Part shown: piece by piece, positions 8,101 to 14,684 of the stretch
Layout: each line of letters opens with the position of its first letter
Position numbering within the stretch: the stretch's first letter is position 1
Program-made: the position numbers and the translations under genes
Notes under the pieces: generated by a model
Database searches by the model: none
Seen by the model: only the letters and a program-made list of their open reading frames with translations
Told to the model about the DNA's origin: nothing
Assembly: GCA_045594245.1 (NCBI GenBank)
Contig: JAZNYG010000008.1
Span: 1 to 20,027 of the forward strand
From: UBA1189 sp045594245
GTDB lineage: Bacteria; Bacteroidota; Bacteroidia; Bacteroidales; Bacteroidaceae
DNA length: 20,027 nucleotides
Reading direction: 5' to 3'

Positions 8101-8380
8101 CTATAGCCGTCCACAATATCCGCGTGGCAACGGATGGAACTACGATCCTTATCTGCAAATCGATCGCACAGGCGACATCTTCACCATACGCACAAGTCAG
8201 GATGGCAAGAGCTGGACCGACATGCCAGGTTCACCCATCCATGCCCCACAACTCAATGGAAAGAAGCTGAAGGTAGGTCTCTATCAGACGACATATACCG
8301 ACAACAAATCATGGGTATCGTTCGACGAATTTGATTTATGGGAAAACAATAATAACCAAAACACCAATAATAACAAGTAA
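5195..8380 (+). CDS. multidomain GH43 glycosidase with F5/8-type C, LamG-like and C-terminal concanavalin-like domains
   Basis: This 1061-aa secreted enzyme has a signal peptide of about 1-20 (GAQAQ). The GH43 five-bladed propeller spans about 34-325 with its acid triad visible: D42 in FADPT (base), D151 in LDPQLF (pKa modulator) and E205 in FFEAPF (acid). GH43 enzymes mostly act on arabinofuranosides, xylosides or galactofuranosides; I cannot fix the subfamily. Next come an F5/8-type C/CBM32-like domain (about 330-460), a LamG-like jelly roll (about 550-713), an Ig-like segment (about 720-830), a DUF1349-like concanavalin domain (about 837-1050) and an Asn-rich tail. A linker at 772-788 (PKNSKGSKNSSKS) is encoded by degenerate 9-bp repeats. 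The start is favoured by the signal peptide and AAGGA at 5181-5185, 9 nt upstream. It lies 88 bp after GH97, and the GH127 start follows its stop after 1 nt, so the three are very probably co-transcribed. Confidence 0.93.
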   Translation: MKKLLAAALLLLTAAGAQAQALPAKWNTPGAGNPLLPGYFADPTIKKFGDTYYIYATTDGTGNGYGPAQVWMSKDFVNWRNVTMNWPTTEVVWAPDVVQQPNGSYRYYYCTPCVIYVGESDSPTGPWTNRLGAPDAILVQDRFVHNAITLDPQLFVDDDGSEYLYFGTWGIYENFGCGVAKLAPDGKSFTDKKLILNTEIKDFFEAPFVFKKDGIYYFTYSSGSCHDHTYRVQYAVSKEGPMGPYEYKGCILETNADGTIHGPGHHSVLIDGDDYYIVYHRHNNPHSIHGFHRQICIDKMEFDAEGNIKKVIPTHEGLIPESFKKQAKKNYIENLAYGAKVTASSYYDEWFKPEYATDDNNATLWRARQCHGEEWITIDLGKEQKFNQVWTQFEYTTFFYQYKIETSVDGINWTLYADKTQNTQQGSPMIDEGACKARYIRITVTDTQKNGHFPAIWNVKVYNATKRKNPKNLLPEVAIDEEALLAGYPWIHEKDIEPAEHLKTAEKGNKIVDINADDYAMGKALSLKEIKNRPGGTFSGDKNIVVEIKKGKYAFYFNGQQSLKSSFSLPKTMTYNAPYTITAWTLNPQVGNIETVAEFTERRNDLATIEFRQGRDRSNGLVAHNASFENSGAPRECLSGEGEWQHWVVTFDGYYERVYLNGQKIIEKNMFLMIRPEGRITLGASMDGGNKFSGYLHSLQFFDKSFTEADVQAAYAAPSSTNDKITFDGTLDLQVRSLSPSLLSISVVDGNGERMESGLLNYRYAVTSFDKPKNSKGSKNSSKSPSNSTIDWSTIPSTNLSSLILATDGKATQKCLVQVTDDSGQFSRILTADITITADQFVHFGDKADKAADYIANKEGWDGVLANSDPQYAMSAQAVDGAIKLTSANANLNTRKEDNGIILYKELEGDFLVQTKVVALDGQAEHRTPAYNEGGLIVLDDSGNRGQEIIHIGVFPNYNCGNMLTHVRGYSRPQYPRGNGWNYDPYLQIDRTGDIFTIRTSQDGKSWTDMPGSPIHAPQLNGKKLKVGLYQTTYTDNKSWVSFDEFDLWENNNNQNTNNNK
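7508..7558 (+). repeat. degenerate 9-bp tandem units inside the GH43 gene
   Basis: In-frame units CCTAAGAAT, TCTAAAGGT, TCCAAGAAT, TCCAGCAAA, then decaying copies, fit the pattern TCYRAGNNN also seen at 5110-5172. They encode residues 772-788, a Ser/Lys/Asn-rich stretch between beta-rich segments. Confidence 0.55.
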
Positions 8381-8381
8381 C

Positions 8382-10868
8382 ATGAAAAAAGCAATTCTGA
8401 CCGCACTTGCAGCAGCCATCATCCTGCCTATCAGTGCACATCCCGGTCACAAGCACGACCACACCTCGGGTGGTTACCCCATCACCCCGGTTCCCTTTAC
8501 CTCTGTAAAGGTTGAGAGCAACAGCTTCTGGGGCCAGCGCCTCGAGGCAAGCCGTGTAGTCACCATTCCTCTTGCCTTCAGCAAATGTGAGAGCGAGGGA
8601 CGCTACACCAACTTCTCCAATGCCGCCGAGCACATGAAGGATCCCTCCAAAGTGTTCAAGGTAAATGGCGTAGGATACTCTTTCGACGACACCGACCCCT
8701 ACAAGACCATTGAGGGTGCCAGCTACATCCTGCAGACCTACCCCGACAAGAAGCTGAAGCAGTACATTGACAGCGTATTGAACGTAATCGCATCGGCTCA
8801 GGAGCCCGACGGATACCTCTACACTGCACGTACACAGAACCCTGGCGACCCTCATCACTGGGCTGGCGACACTCGCTGGAGCAAGGTGGAGGACCTCAGC
8901 CACGAGTTCTACAACCTCGGCCACATGGTTGAGGGTGCCGTAGCACACTATCAGGCTACAGGTTCACGCAAGTTCCTCGACATAGCTATCCGCTATGCCG
9001 ACTGCGTTATCCGCGAAGTAGGTGACAAGCCTGGACAAGCATGCGTAGTACCTGGTCACCAGATTGCCGAGATGGCTCTCTGCCGTCTGTACCTCGTGAC
9101 TGGCGACCGCAAGTACCTTGATCAGGCCAAGTTCTTCCTCGATTATCGCGGCAAGACCACCATCAAGACCGAGTATTCACAGAGCCACAAGCCCGTAGTA
9201 GAGCAAGACGAGGCCGTAGGTCACGCCGTACGTGCTACTTATATGTATGCCGGTATGGCCGATGTAGCTGCCCTCACAGGCGACTCTGCCTACATCAATG
9301 CCATCGATGCCATCTGGGACAATATCGTCAACAAGAAGCTTTACATCACTGGCGGTATCGGCGCTACAGCATCGGGCGAGGCCTTTGGTCCCAACTACTA
9401 CCTCCCCAACATGAGCGCCTACTGCGAAACCTGTGCAGCCATCGGTAATGTATATGTAAACCATCGTCTGTTCCTCCTTCATGGCGAGTCTAAGTACTAC
9501 GACGTGCTGGAGCGCTCACTCTACAACGGCCTTATCAGTGGTGTGAGCCTCGATGGTGGTAAATTCTTCTACCCCAACCCCTTGGAGTCAATGGGTCAGC
9601 ACCAGCGCCAGGCATGGTTCGGTTGCGCATGCTGCCCGAGCAACATCAGCCGTTTCGTGCCCTCACTGCCCGGTTATGTATATGCAGTAAAAGACCGTGC
9701 GGTATACGTAAACCTCTTCCTCAGCAACACCTCGAATCTCACGGTAGCAGGCAAGAAGGTGGTCCTCACACAGAGCACTGGCTATCCCTACTGTGGCGAC
9801 ATCAATATCAAGGTGGACCGCAACAGCTGCGGACAGTTTGACCTCAAGATCCGTATCCCCGGCTGGCTCAAGAGTCGTCCGCTCCCCGGCGAGCTCTACA
9901 GCTACAGCGACAACAAGCGCCTCGGCTACAGCATCAAGGTTAATGGTGTAGAGGCCGAAGGTACCGTGACAGAGGACGGCTACTTCACCATTCCCCGCAA
10001 GTGGAAGAAGGGTGATGAAGTGACCATCCACTTCGACATGGAGCCCCGCACCGTACGTGCCAGTGAGAAGGTAGAGGCCGACCGCGGTATGGTAAGCATC
10101 GAGCGTGGCCCGATCGTATACTGCGCCGAGTGGCCCGACAACAAGTTCGACATCAAGAGCGTACTCATCAACCAGAATCCCGAGTTCACCCTCGAGCAGC
10201 GCAGCCTCGATGCCTTCATCCCCGAAGCTAGCAAGGCTAAGCTCAACACCTACAAGACACAGAACATCACCACCCTCACCACCGATGCTCAGACCCTCGC
10301 CTTCGACAAGCAGGGCAAGCTCACTACCCAGGAGGTAAAGCTCACGCTTATCCCCTACTACGCATGGTGTCATCGTGGCAATGGCGACATGAAGGTGTGG
10401 ATTCCTCAAGACCTCAAGGCCACCAACCCTGCAGCTCCCGCTACCTTGGCCTCACTGAGTAAGATTCACTCATCCATGCGCATCCCCGCCCTGCAGAGCA
10501 TCGCCGACCGCCTCGTGCCGAAGGATGGCAACGACCGTTCCATGCCTTACACCCACTGGTGGCCCAAGAACAACTCTACAGAGTGGATTTCTTACACCTT
10601 CCCCGAGGAAGCCACCGTACAGAGCTGTTCAGTTTACTGGTTCGACGACCAGCCTTGGGGCGGATGCCGTATCCCCGACAGTTGGAAGATCTATTACAAG
10701 GATGCCAATGGCAACTGGCAACCTGTAGAGAACCCCGACGGCTATCCCGTAGCCAAGGGCGAGCCCTGCACCGTTAACTTCAAGCCTGTGAAGACCACAG
10801 CCCTCAAGCTCGAGGTTACGATGAACAAGCGCCTCTCAGCCGGTGTGTTCGAGTGGATTGTAAAATAA
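8382..10868 (+). CDS. GH127 (DUF1680) beta-L-arabinofuranosidase-like enzyme with C-terminal beta-sandwich domain
   Basis: This 828-aa enzyme starts with a signal peptide (about 1-20, PISA), then a His-rich stretch HPGHKHDH. The GH127 (alpha/alpha)6 body follows to about residue 690. In the characterised family member HypBA1, a Glu-Cys-Cys-Cys set binds zinc and one cysteine of a Cys-Cys pair is the nucleophile. The same set is visible here: E349 and C351 in CETCA, and C417-C418 in GCACCPSN. Retaining release of beta-L-arabinofuranose is therefore the best prediction. A terminal module (about 690-828, ending SAGVFEWIVK) resembles the discoidin-like appendix of larger Bacteroidetes DUF1680 proteins. 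The frame is open back to 8331, but the ATG at 8382 gives a clean signal peptide and directly follows the GH43 stop. Last gene of the hydrolase operon. GH127 also includes members with other specificities, so the substrate is not certain. Confidence 0.93.
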   Translation: MKKAILTALAAAIILPISAHPGHKHDHTSGGYPITPVPFTSVKVESNSFWGQRLEASRVVTIPLAFSKCESEGRYTNFSNAAEHMKDPSKVFKVNGVGYSFDDTDPYKTIEGASYILQTYPDKKLKQYIDSVLNVIASAQEPDGYLYTARTQNPGDPHHWAGDTRWSKVEDLSHEFYNLGHMVEGAVAHYQATGSRKFLDIAIRYADCVIREVGDKPGQACVVPGHQIAEMALCRLYLVTGDRKYLDQAKFFLDYRGKTTIKTEYSQSHKPVVEQDEAVGHAVRATYMYAGMADVAALTGDSAYINAIDAIWDNIVNKKLYITGGIGATASGEAFGPNYYLPNMSAYCETCAAIGNVYVNHRLFLLHGESKYYDVLERSLYNGLISGVSLDGGKFFYPNPLESMGQHQRQAWFGCACCPSNISRFVPSLPGYVYAVKDRAVYVNLFLSNTSNLTVAGKKVVLTQSTGYPYCGDINIKVDRNSCGQFDLKIRIPGWLKSRPLPGELYSYSDNKRLGYSIKVNGVEAEGTVTEDGYFTIPRKWKKGDEVTIHFDMEPRTVRASEKVEADRGMVSIERGPIVYCAEWPDNKFDIKSVLINQNPEFTLEQRSLDAFIPEASKAKLNTYKTQNITTLTTDAQTLAFDKQGKLTTQEVKLTLIPYYAWCHRGNGDMKVWIPQDLKATNPAAPATLASLSKIHSSMRIPALQSIADRLVPKDGNDRSMPYTHWWPKNNSTEWISYTFPEEATVQSCSVYWFDDQPWGGCRIPDSWKIYYKDANGNWQPVENPDGYPVAKGEPCTVNFKPVKTTALKLEVTMNKRLSAGVFEWIVK

Positions 10869-10884
10869 CCGTCAACCCATATAT

Positions 10885-10926
10885 AAAGGAAGAAGGACAC
10901 CTCGTGGCGTCCTTCTTCCTTTTTTT
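10885..10926 (+). terminator. intrinsic terminator closing the hydrolase operon
   Basis: A 14-bp perfect stem (10885-10898 with 10909-10922), extended by CC/GG around a small loop, is followed by T up to 10926. On the - strand the stem is followed by TTTATATAT, so it may also serve the convergent ACT-domain gene ending at 10948. Confidence 0.9.
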
Positions 10927-10947
10927 ACGATAATCTCCTCAAAGCGT

Positions 10948-11340
10948 TCACTCGCTAATCCCAGCAAGTGCTTGTTCGCAACGCTCTATATCGGAGGGGC
11001 GCACCACAATATTGGCCATATCGCCTTCGGCAAAAGCATACATATACTCTATAGCCACATCAGCGGTTGCCAGGTGTTCAAGAATCTCTCCCAACGCGCC
11101 AGCCTTGTTGGGGCAATGCAGATGTATCACATCGGTGAGCATCACCGCGAAGTCGGCATTGCGCAGTATCTCCACGGCTTTGTCTACGTCCGAAACGATG
11201 AGTCGCAATATACCGAAGTCTGGCGTCTCGGCCATGCTGAACGCATGCATATTGATGTCGTGACGACTCAGAATCTTTGTCACCTCATTGATTCTTCCTG
11301 TCCTGTTCTCAAGGAACACTGATACTTGCTTGATTGTCAT
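10948..11340 (-). CDS. tandem ACT-domain amino-acid-binding protein
   Basis: A 130-aa cytoplasmic protein made of two ACT units (about 1-66 and 67-130). The first opens with QVSVFLENRTGRINEV and the second with VIHLHCPNKAGALGEI, the usual beta1-loop-alpha1 start of ACT domains with the ligand-binding Gly. No enzyme domain is attached. Stand-alone tandem ACT proteins usually sense amino acids and act on an enzyme or regulator. It begins 21 bp after the PaaK-type ligase stop, on the same strand and close to iorAB, so sensing an aromatic amino acid or arylacetate-related ligand for this pathway is a reasonable inference. The ligand cannot be read from the sequence. Confidence 0.9.
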   Translation of the reverse strand: MTIKQVSVFLENRTGRINEVTKILSRHDINMHAFSMAETPDFGILRLIVSDVDKAVEILRNADFAVMLTDVIHLHCPNKAGALGEILEHLATADVAIEYMYAFAEGDMANIVVRPSDIERCEQALAGISE

Positions 11341-11361
11341 GATTGTATATATTAAGGGTTA

Positions 11362-12663
11362 TTACTTCAGTTTGCGGTTATCTATCACATGCTTTCCCTT
11401 GCCTTGGCTGCGCTCGATGCTGCCCGGCTCCATCAGCCTGACGTCGGCACTGATAGAGAGCACACTCTTGAGTTTGTCGGCCAACTTCTTCTTCATGTTC
11501 AACATGCGGCCTATGTCGTCGTTGAAGAAGTCGCGACGCACCTCCACCTGTACTTGAAGTGTATCAAGGTTGCCTACACGATCCACGACAAGCATGTATT
11601 GGGGTTCAAACTCGGAATTCTCCAGTATAACGCTCTCCACCTGTGAGGGGAATACATTGATACCGCGAATGATGAGCATATCATCGCTACGTCCCATGAT
11701 GCGTCCCATGCGCACCGACGTTCGTCCGCAAGCACACTCGCCATCCATCAGTGTACACAGGTCCTTGGTACGATAACGCAGCAGGGGCATGCCTTCCTTG
11801 GTGAGCGTAGTGAATACTAGTTCGCCCTGGGTGCCATGGGGCAGCTGCTCCAAGGTGTCGGGATTAATTATTTCGGGATAGAAATGGTCTTCGCAGATGT
11901 GCGAACCATTCTGCTCCTGACACTCATAAGATACGCCAGGACCCATAATCTCGCTCAATCCATAGATATTGTAGCCCTTCAGTCCGAGGCGTTCCTCTAT
12001 CTCCTTACGCATATTCTCGGTCCAAGGCTCAGCACCAAAGGCGCCGATGCGTAGACCTATATCCTCCTTCGTCAGTCCCATCTTCTCCAGGGTCTCAGCC
12101 AGATAGAGGGCATAGGAGGGTGTGCAGGCAATACCGCTAATCTTCAGGTCGCGGATGAGCCGGATATGCTTCTCAGTATTTCCGGTCGAGGTCGGTATGA
12201 CAGTAGCACCCAGATTCTCCACGCCATAGTGAGCGCCCAGTCCGCCCGTAAACAGGCCATATCCGTAGGCTACCGAGAAGGTGTCGTCGCGAGTCACGCC
12301 GTATGCTGTGAGGCATCGCGCCATCACCTCGGACCACACAGCCAGGTCCTTACGAGTGTAGCCCACAATCGTAGGATTACCAGTTGTACCTGACGAAGCA
12401 TGCACACGCACAATCTCTGAGGGAGGAGCAGCTTGCAAGCCATAGGGATAGTTGTCGCGGAGGTCCTGCTTCGTGGTAAATGGCAGCTTCACGATATCAT
12501 CTATGCTGCGTATGTCTTCGGGCGAGATATCCATCGCCTGCATCTTGTTACGATAGAAGGGCACGTTGTGATATACATACGTCACCAGCTTCTGCAGTCG
12601 CTTGCTCTGCAACGCGTGCATCTCGTCGCGACTCATACACTCCTTATTGGGATTCCAAATCAT
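11362..12663 (-). CDS. paaK: PaaK-type phenylacetate/arylacetate-CoA ligase
   Basis: This 433-aa adenylate-forming enzyme activates an arylacetate (phenylacetate, indoleacetate or hydroxyphenylacetate) with ATP and CoA. Visible motifs are the P-loop SSGTTGNPT (residues 90-98), YGLSEIMGPG, LLRYRTKDL, and the C-terminal domain with GRSDDMLIIRGINVFP and a late lysine region (QGKGKHV). Length and layout match PaaK. The frame is open to 12699, but a -7 promoter element at 12697-12704 lies there. The ATG at 12663 gives the family-typical MIWNPNKECMSRDEM start and a leader of about 28 nt. It is followed closely by the ACT gene and lies downstream of the IorAB/aminotransferase genes, whose products handle the same arylacetyl-CoA. 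Exact substrate preference is not visible. Confidence 0.92.
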   Translation of the reverse strand: MIWNPNKECMSRDEMHALQSKRLQKLVTYVYHNVPFYRNKMQAMDISPEDIRSIDDIVKLPFTTKQDLRDNYPYGLQAAPPSEIVRVHASSGTTGNPTIVGYTRKDLAVWSEVMARCLTAYGVTRDDTFSVAYGYGLFTGGLGAHYGVENLGATVIPTSTGNTEKHIRLIRDLKISGIACTPSYALYLAETLEKMGLTKEDIGLRIGAFGAEPWTENMRKEIEERLGLKGYNIYGLSEIMGPGVSYECQEQNGSHICEDHFYPEIINPDTLEQLPHGTQGELVFTTLTKEGMPLLRYRTKDLCTLMDGECACGRTSVRMGRIMGRSDDMLIIRGINVFPSQVESVILENSEFEPQYMLVVDRVGNLDTLQVQVEVRRDFFNDDIGRMLNMKKKLADKLKSVLSISADVRLMEPGSIERSQGKGKHVIDNRKLK

Positions 12664-12696
12664 AATACCTATATTAAAAATTAAATGATTAGGTTG

Positions 12697-12704
12697 CAAA
12701 TATA
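12697..12704 (-). promoter_or_regulatory. -7 element of the promoter for the PaaK-type ligase and ACT genes
   Basis: On the - strand this reads TATATTTG, an exact TAnnTTTG match, about 34 nt before the ligase ATG. No clear TTTG -33 box is present at the expected distance (only GTTTCC, 19 nt upstream). The 94-bp gap after the aminotransferase gene, with no visible hairpin, fits a separate transcript start here. Confidence 0.5.
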
Positions 12705-12757
12705 CATATTTCCTGATTCACGGAAACGTTTATTATAACATTTTTTAGCTGAACATC

Positions 12758-14068
12758 TTACAGCGGATGGTCTTCATGGAATGCTCGCATGCGCTCCTCC
12801 ATCACCTCATACAACTCGCTTCGCATGCGTGAGGTACAGGCACGCACGCCCTGCTGCTCACTGCCTGTGGTAGATAGCGATATGCTGCTCACCCCATAGT
12901 AGAGGAGTTCGGTGAGGAGCTCGCCACCCGTCATCTCGCCATAGCCGATGGTGAAGAAGAAGCCATCGCCAACGGGCTGGGTGGCATCGTAGTCATATAC
13001 AACATGGAATCCGTTGTCGGTAAAGATGCGTTTCATACGTTCAGCGCGTAGCGCATACTCGCGGGTGTCTGCCACAAAATTGATGGTTCCCTCGGTAGAG
13101 AGGCGCAGCATCTCGGCATAGGCATACTGGGTAGAGGCCGTGCAGCCCGATGTGATCATATATAATATGGAGGCCACGAGAGTTTGCCCGAAGACCCCGG
13201 CATCGTGGTAGCGCTCGGCAAGTGCCGGATAGTGCTTTTCAAACAGCTTGTCGCTGATACAGGTGAGCGCCATGCGCTGCCCGGCATAGCTGAATATCTT
13301 CGATGACGACAGCATCAGGATATAATTGTCTGTGTAGCGGGCCACCGTGGGGGCATAGGGTGGCTCGAAGGGATGCCCCATATCGCGGCGGAAGTCCATA
13401 CAGAAGTAGGCCAGATCCTCCATCACGATGACATCGTACTGCGTAGCCAAACAGCCGATGATAGCCAGTTCCTCCTCCTCAAGGCATATCCAAGCCGGAT
13501 TGTTCGGGTTGGAGTAGATGATGGCCGCTATATCTCCACCTTTGAGAATACTCTCGAGCTTGTCGTGCAGGGCTGCACCGCGGTAGTGGTAGATGTCAAA
13601 CTCCTCCCACTCGGCCCCGATGATGCGCAGCTGCGACTTCTGGATGGGGAATCCCGGGTCGATGAAGAGTACCTTGTTCTTGCCGGGGATACGCTGGGTG
13701 CAGGCAATAAACGAGCCATACGAGCCTGCCACACTGCCTGTTGTAGGCACGCAGGAGCGCGGTGTGATGTCGATGTCGAGGAAGGCCTTCACAAAGCGTG
13801 AAGCAGCCTCCTTCAGTTCGGGAACACCATCGGCAGCGGGATACTGCGACCCCACGCCACGATCGAGAGCCGCCTTCTCGGCCTCTACGCCATAGTGGTT
13901 GACAGGGAGTCCGGGCGACCCTTGGTCCATGCGGATGAAGGGGATGCCTGTCTCGCGCTCGAGGTATTGTGCCATGAGTAGCACCTCGCCGATAGTAGCC
14001 GTAGAGAGGTTGGCTATATGAAGTTCCTGGGCGGCACGGGCCACCAGTTCTTCGCTGAAGATTTTCAT
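12758..14068 (-). CDS. class I/II PLP-dependent aminotransferase, probably aromatic
   Basis: A 436-aa cytoplasmic fold-type I aminotransferase. The PLP-binding set is visible: NPNNP, the Asp of MEDLAY that pairs with the pyridine nitrogen, and the Schiff-base lysine K257 in SSSKIFSYAGQR. An Arg near the C-terminus (VRACTSRMRSE) may hold the substrate carboxylate. The family also includes tyrosine/phenylalanine and aspartate enzymes, so sequence alone does not give the substrate. Its position directly after iorAB, which forms or uses arylpyruvates, makes an aromatic amino acid/arylpyruvate exchange the best guess. The start at 14068 is supported by the family-like N-terminus; no Shine-Dalgarno is seen. 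The gap to iorB is 40 bp and holds a short 9-bp repeat remnant. Confidence 0.88.
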   Translation of the reverse strand: MKIFSEELVARAAQELHIANLSTATIGEVLLMAQYLERETGIPFIRMDQGSPGLPVNHYGVEAEKAALDRGVGSQYPAADGVPELKEAASRFVKAFLDIDITPRSCVPTTGSVAGSYGSFIACTQRIPGKNKVLFIDPGFPIQKSQLRIIGAEWEEFDIYHYRGAALHDKLESILKGGDIAAIIYSNPNNPAWICLEEEELAIIGCLATQYDVIVMEDLAYFCMDFRRDMGHPFEPPYAPTVARYTDNYILMLSSSKIFSYAGQRMALTCISDKLFEKHYPALAERYHDAGVFGQTLVASILYMITSGCTASTQYAYAEMLRLSTEGTINFVADTREYALRAERMKRIFTDNGFHVVYDYDATQPVGDGFFFTIGYGEMTGGELLTELLYYGVSSISLSTTGSEQQGVRACTSRMRSELYEVMEERMRAFHEDHPL

Positions 14069-14088
14069 GAGAGTTTCTTATTTTGTTT

Positions 14089-14115
14089 ATAGGAGGTCCT
14101 AGGAAATCCTAAGAT
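14089..14115 (-). repeat. short 9-bp tandem repeat remnant over the iorB stop codon
   Basis: On the - strand the units are CTTAGGATT, TCCTAGGAC, CTCCTATAA. They start at the stop codon (TAG) of iorB and run into the gap before the aminotransferase gene. The pattern resembles the other 9-bp arrays only loosely. Confidence 0.35.
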
Positions 14116-14684
14116 ATTATTGCAAGGCCCAAGTCGAAGGCTTTGATATTGTCGGCCACGACCTTTTCACCCTTTGGGGCAAACACGCGGGCTATGCTCT
14201 CGCGCAACTGCTCGGGAGTGAGTATATCCATATAACGGGCCGACATTCCCAGCAGCACCATGTTGGCACTCTTGGGCAGACTATGCTCCTTGGCCACCTC
14301 CTCGATGGGCAAGATGGCCACGTGTGGCAATGCCGCCAGTTCGGTCATCAAGGCCTCCTCGTCGGGATAGTTGGGTATGTTCTTGAACGGATGCGATGAG
14401 CTCACCACCCATCCCTCGCCATGGAGATAGGGCAGGTAGCGCAACGCCTCCATCGGCTCCATAGAGATGATGAGGTCGGCAGCACCCTGACGTATCAGGT
14501 CGGAGTAGATAGGCTCGGTCGAGAGGCGCAGGTTTGACTGCACGTCGCCACCACGCTGACTCATGCCGTGCACCTCGGCCTGCTTGAGATGAAGGCCAGC
14601 CGCAGTGGCAGCATCGCCTATGATTGTGGCTATGGTAAGGATACCTTGTCCGCCCACACCTGCCAATATAATATCTTTCTTCAT
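14109..14684 (-). CDS. iorB: indolepyruvate:ferredoxin oxidoreductase, beta (gamma-domain) subunit
   Basis: A 191-aa subunit of the oxygen-sensitive enzyme that interconverts arylpyruvate + CoA and arylacetyl-CoA + CO2 with ferredoxin as electron carrier. It shows the 2-oxoacid oxidoreductase gamma-domain start (DIILAGVGGQGILT) and the conserved EVHGMSQRGGDVQSN segment. The frame is open up to 14732, but the ATG at 14684 overlaps the iorA stop as TAATG, fits the family start (MKKDIILAG) and implies translational coupling. The short size is normal for this subunit. The stop codon lies at the edge of a short repeat remnant. Confidence 0.93.
   Translation of the reverse strand: MKKDIILAGVGGQGILTIATIIGDAATAAGLHLKQAEVHGMSQRGGDVQSNLRLSTEPIYSDLIRQGAADLIISMEPMEALRYLPYLHGEGWVVSSSHPFKNIPNYPDEEALMTELAALPHVAILPIEEVAKEHSLPKSANMVLLGMSARYMDILTPEQLRESIARVFAPKGEKVVADNIKAFDLGLAIIS

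Noticed and set aside
8331..8381. Upstream ATG extending the GH127 protein by 17 residues
   Set aside because: It would overlap the GH43 gene by 50 bp and bury the clear signal peptide that starts at 8382.
12664..12699. Upstream ATG extending the PaaK-type ligase by 12 residues
   Set aside because: It overlaps the -7 promoter element at 12697-12704 and the added residues do not fit the family start.
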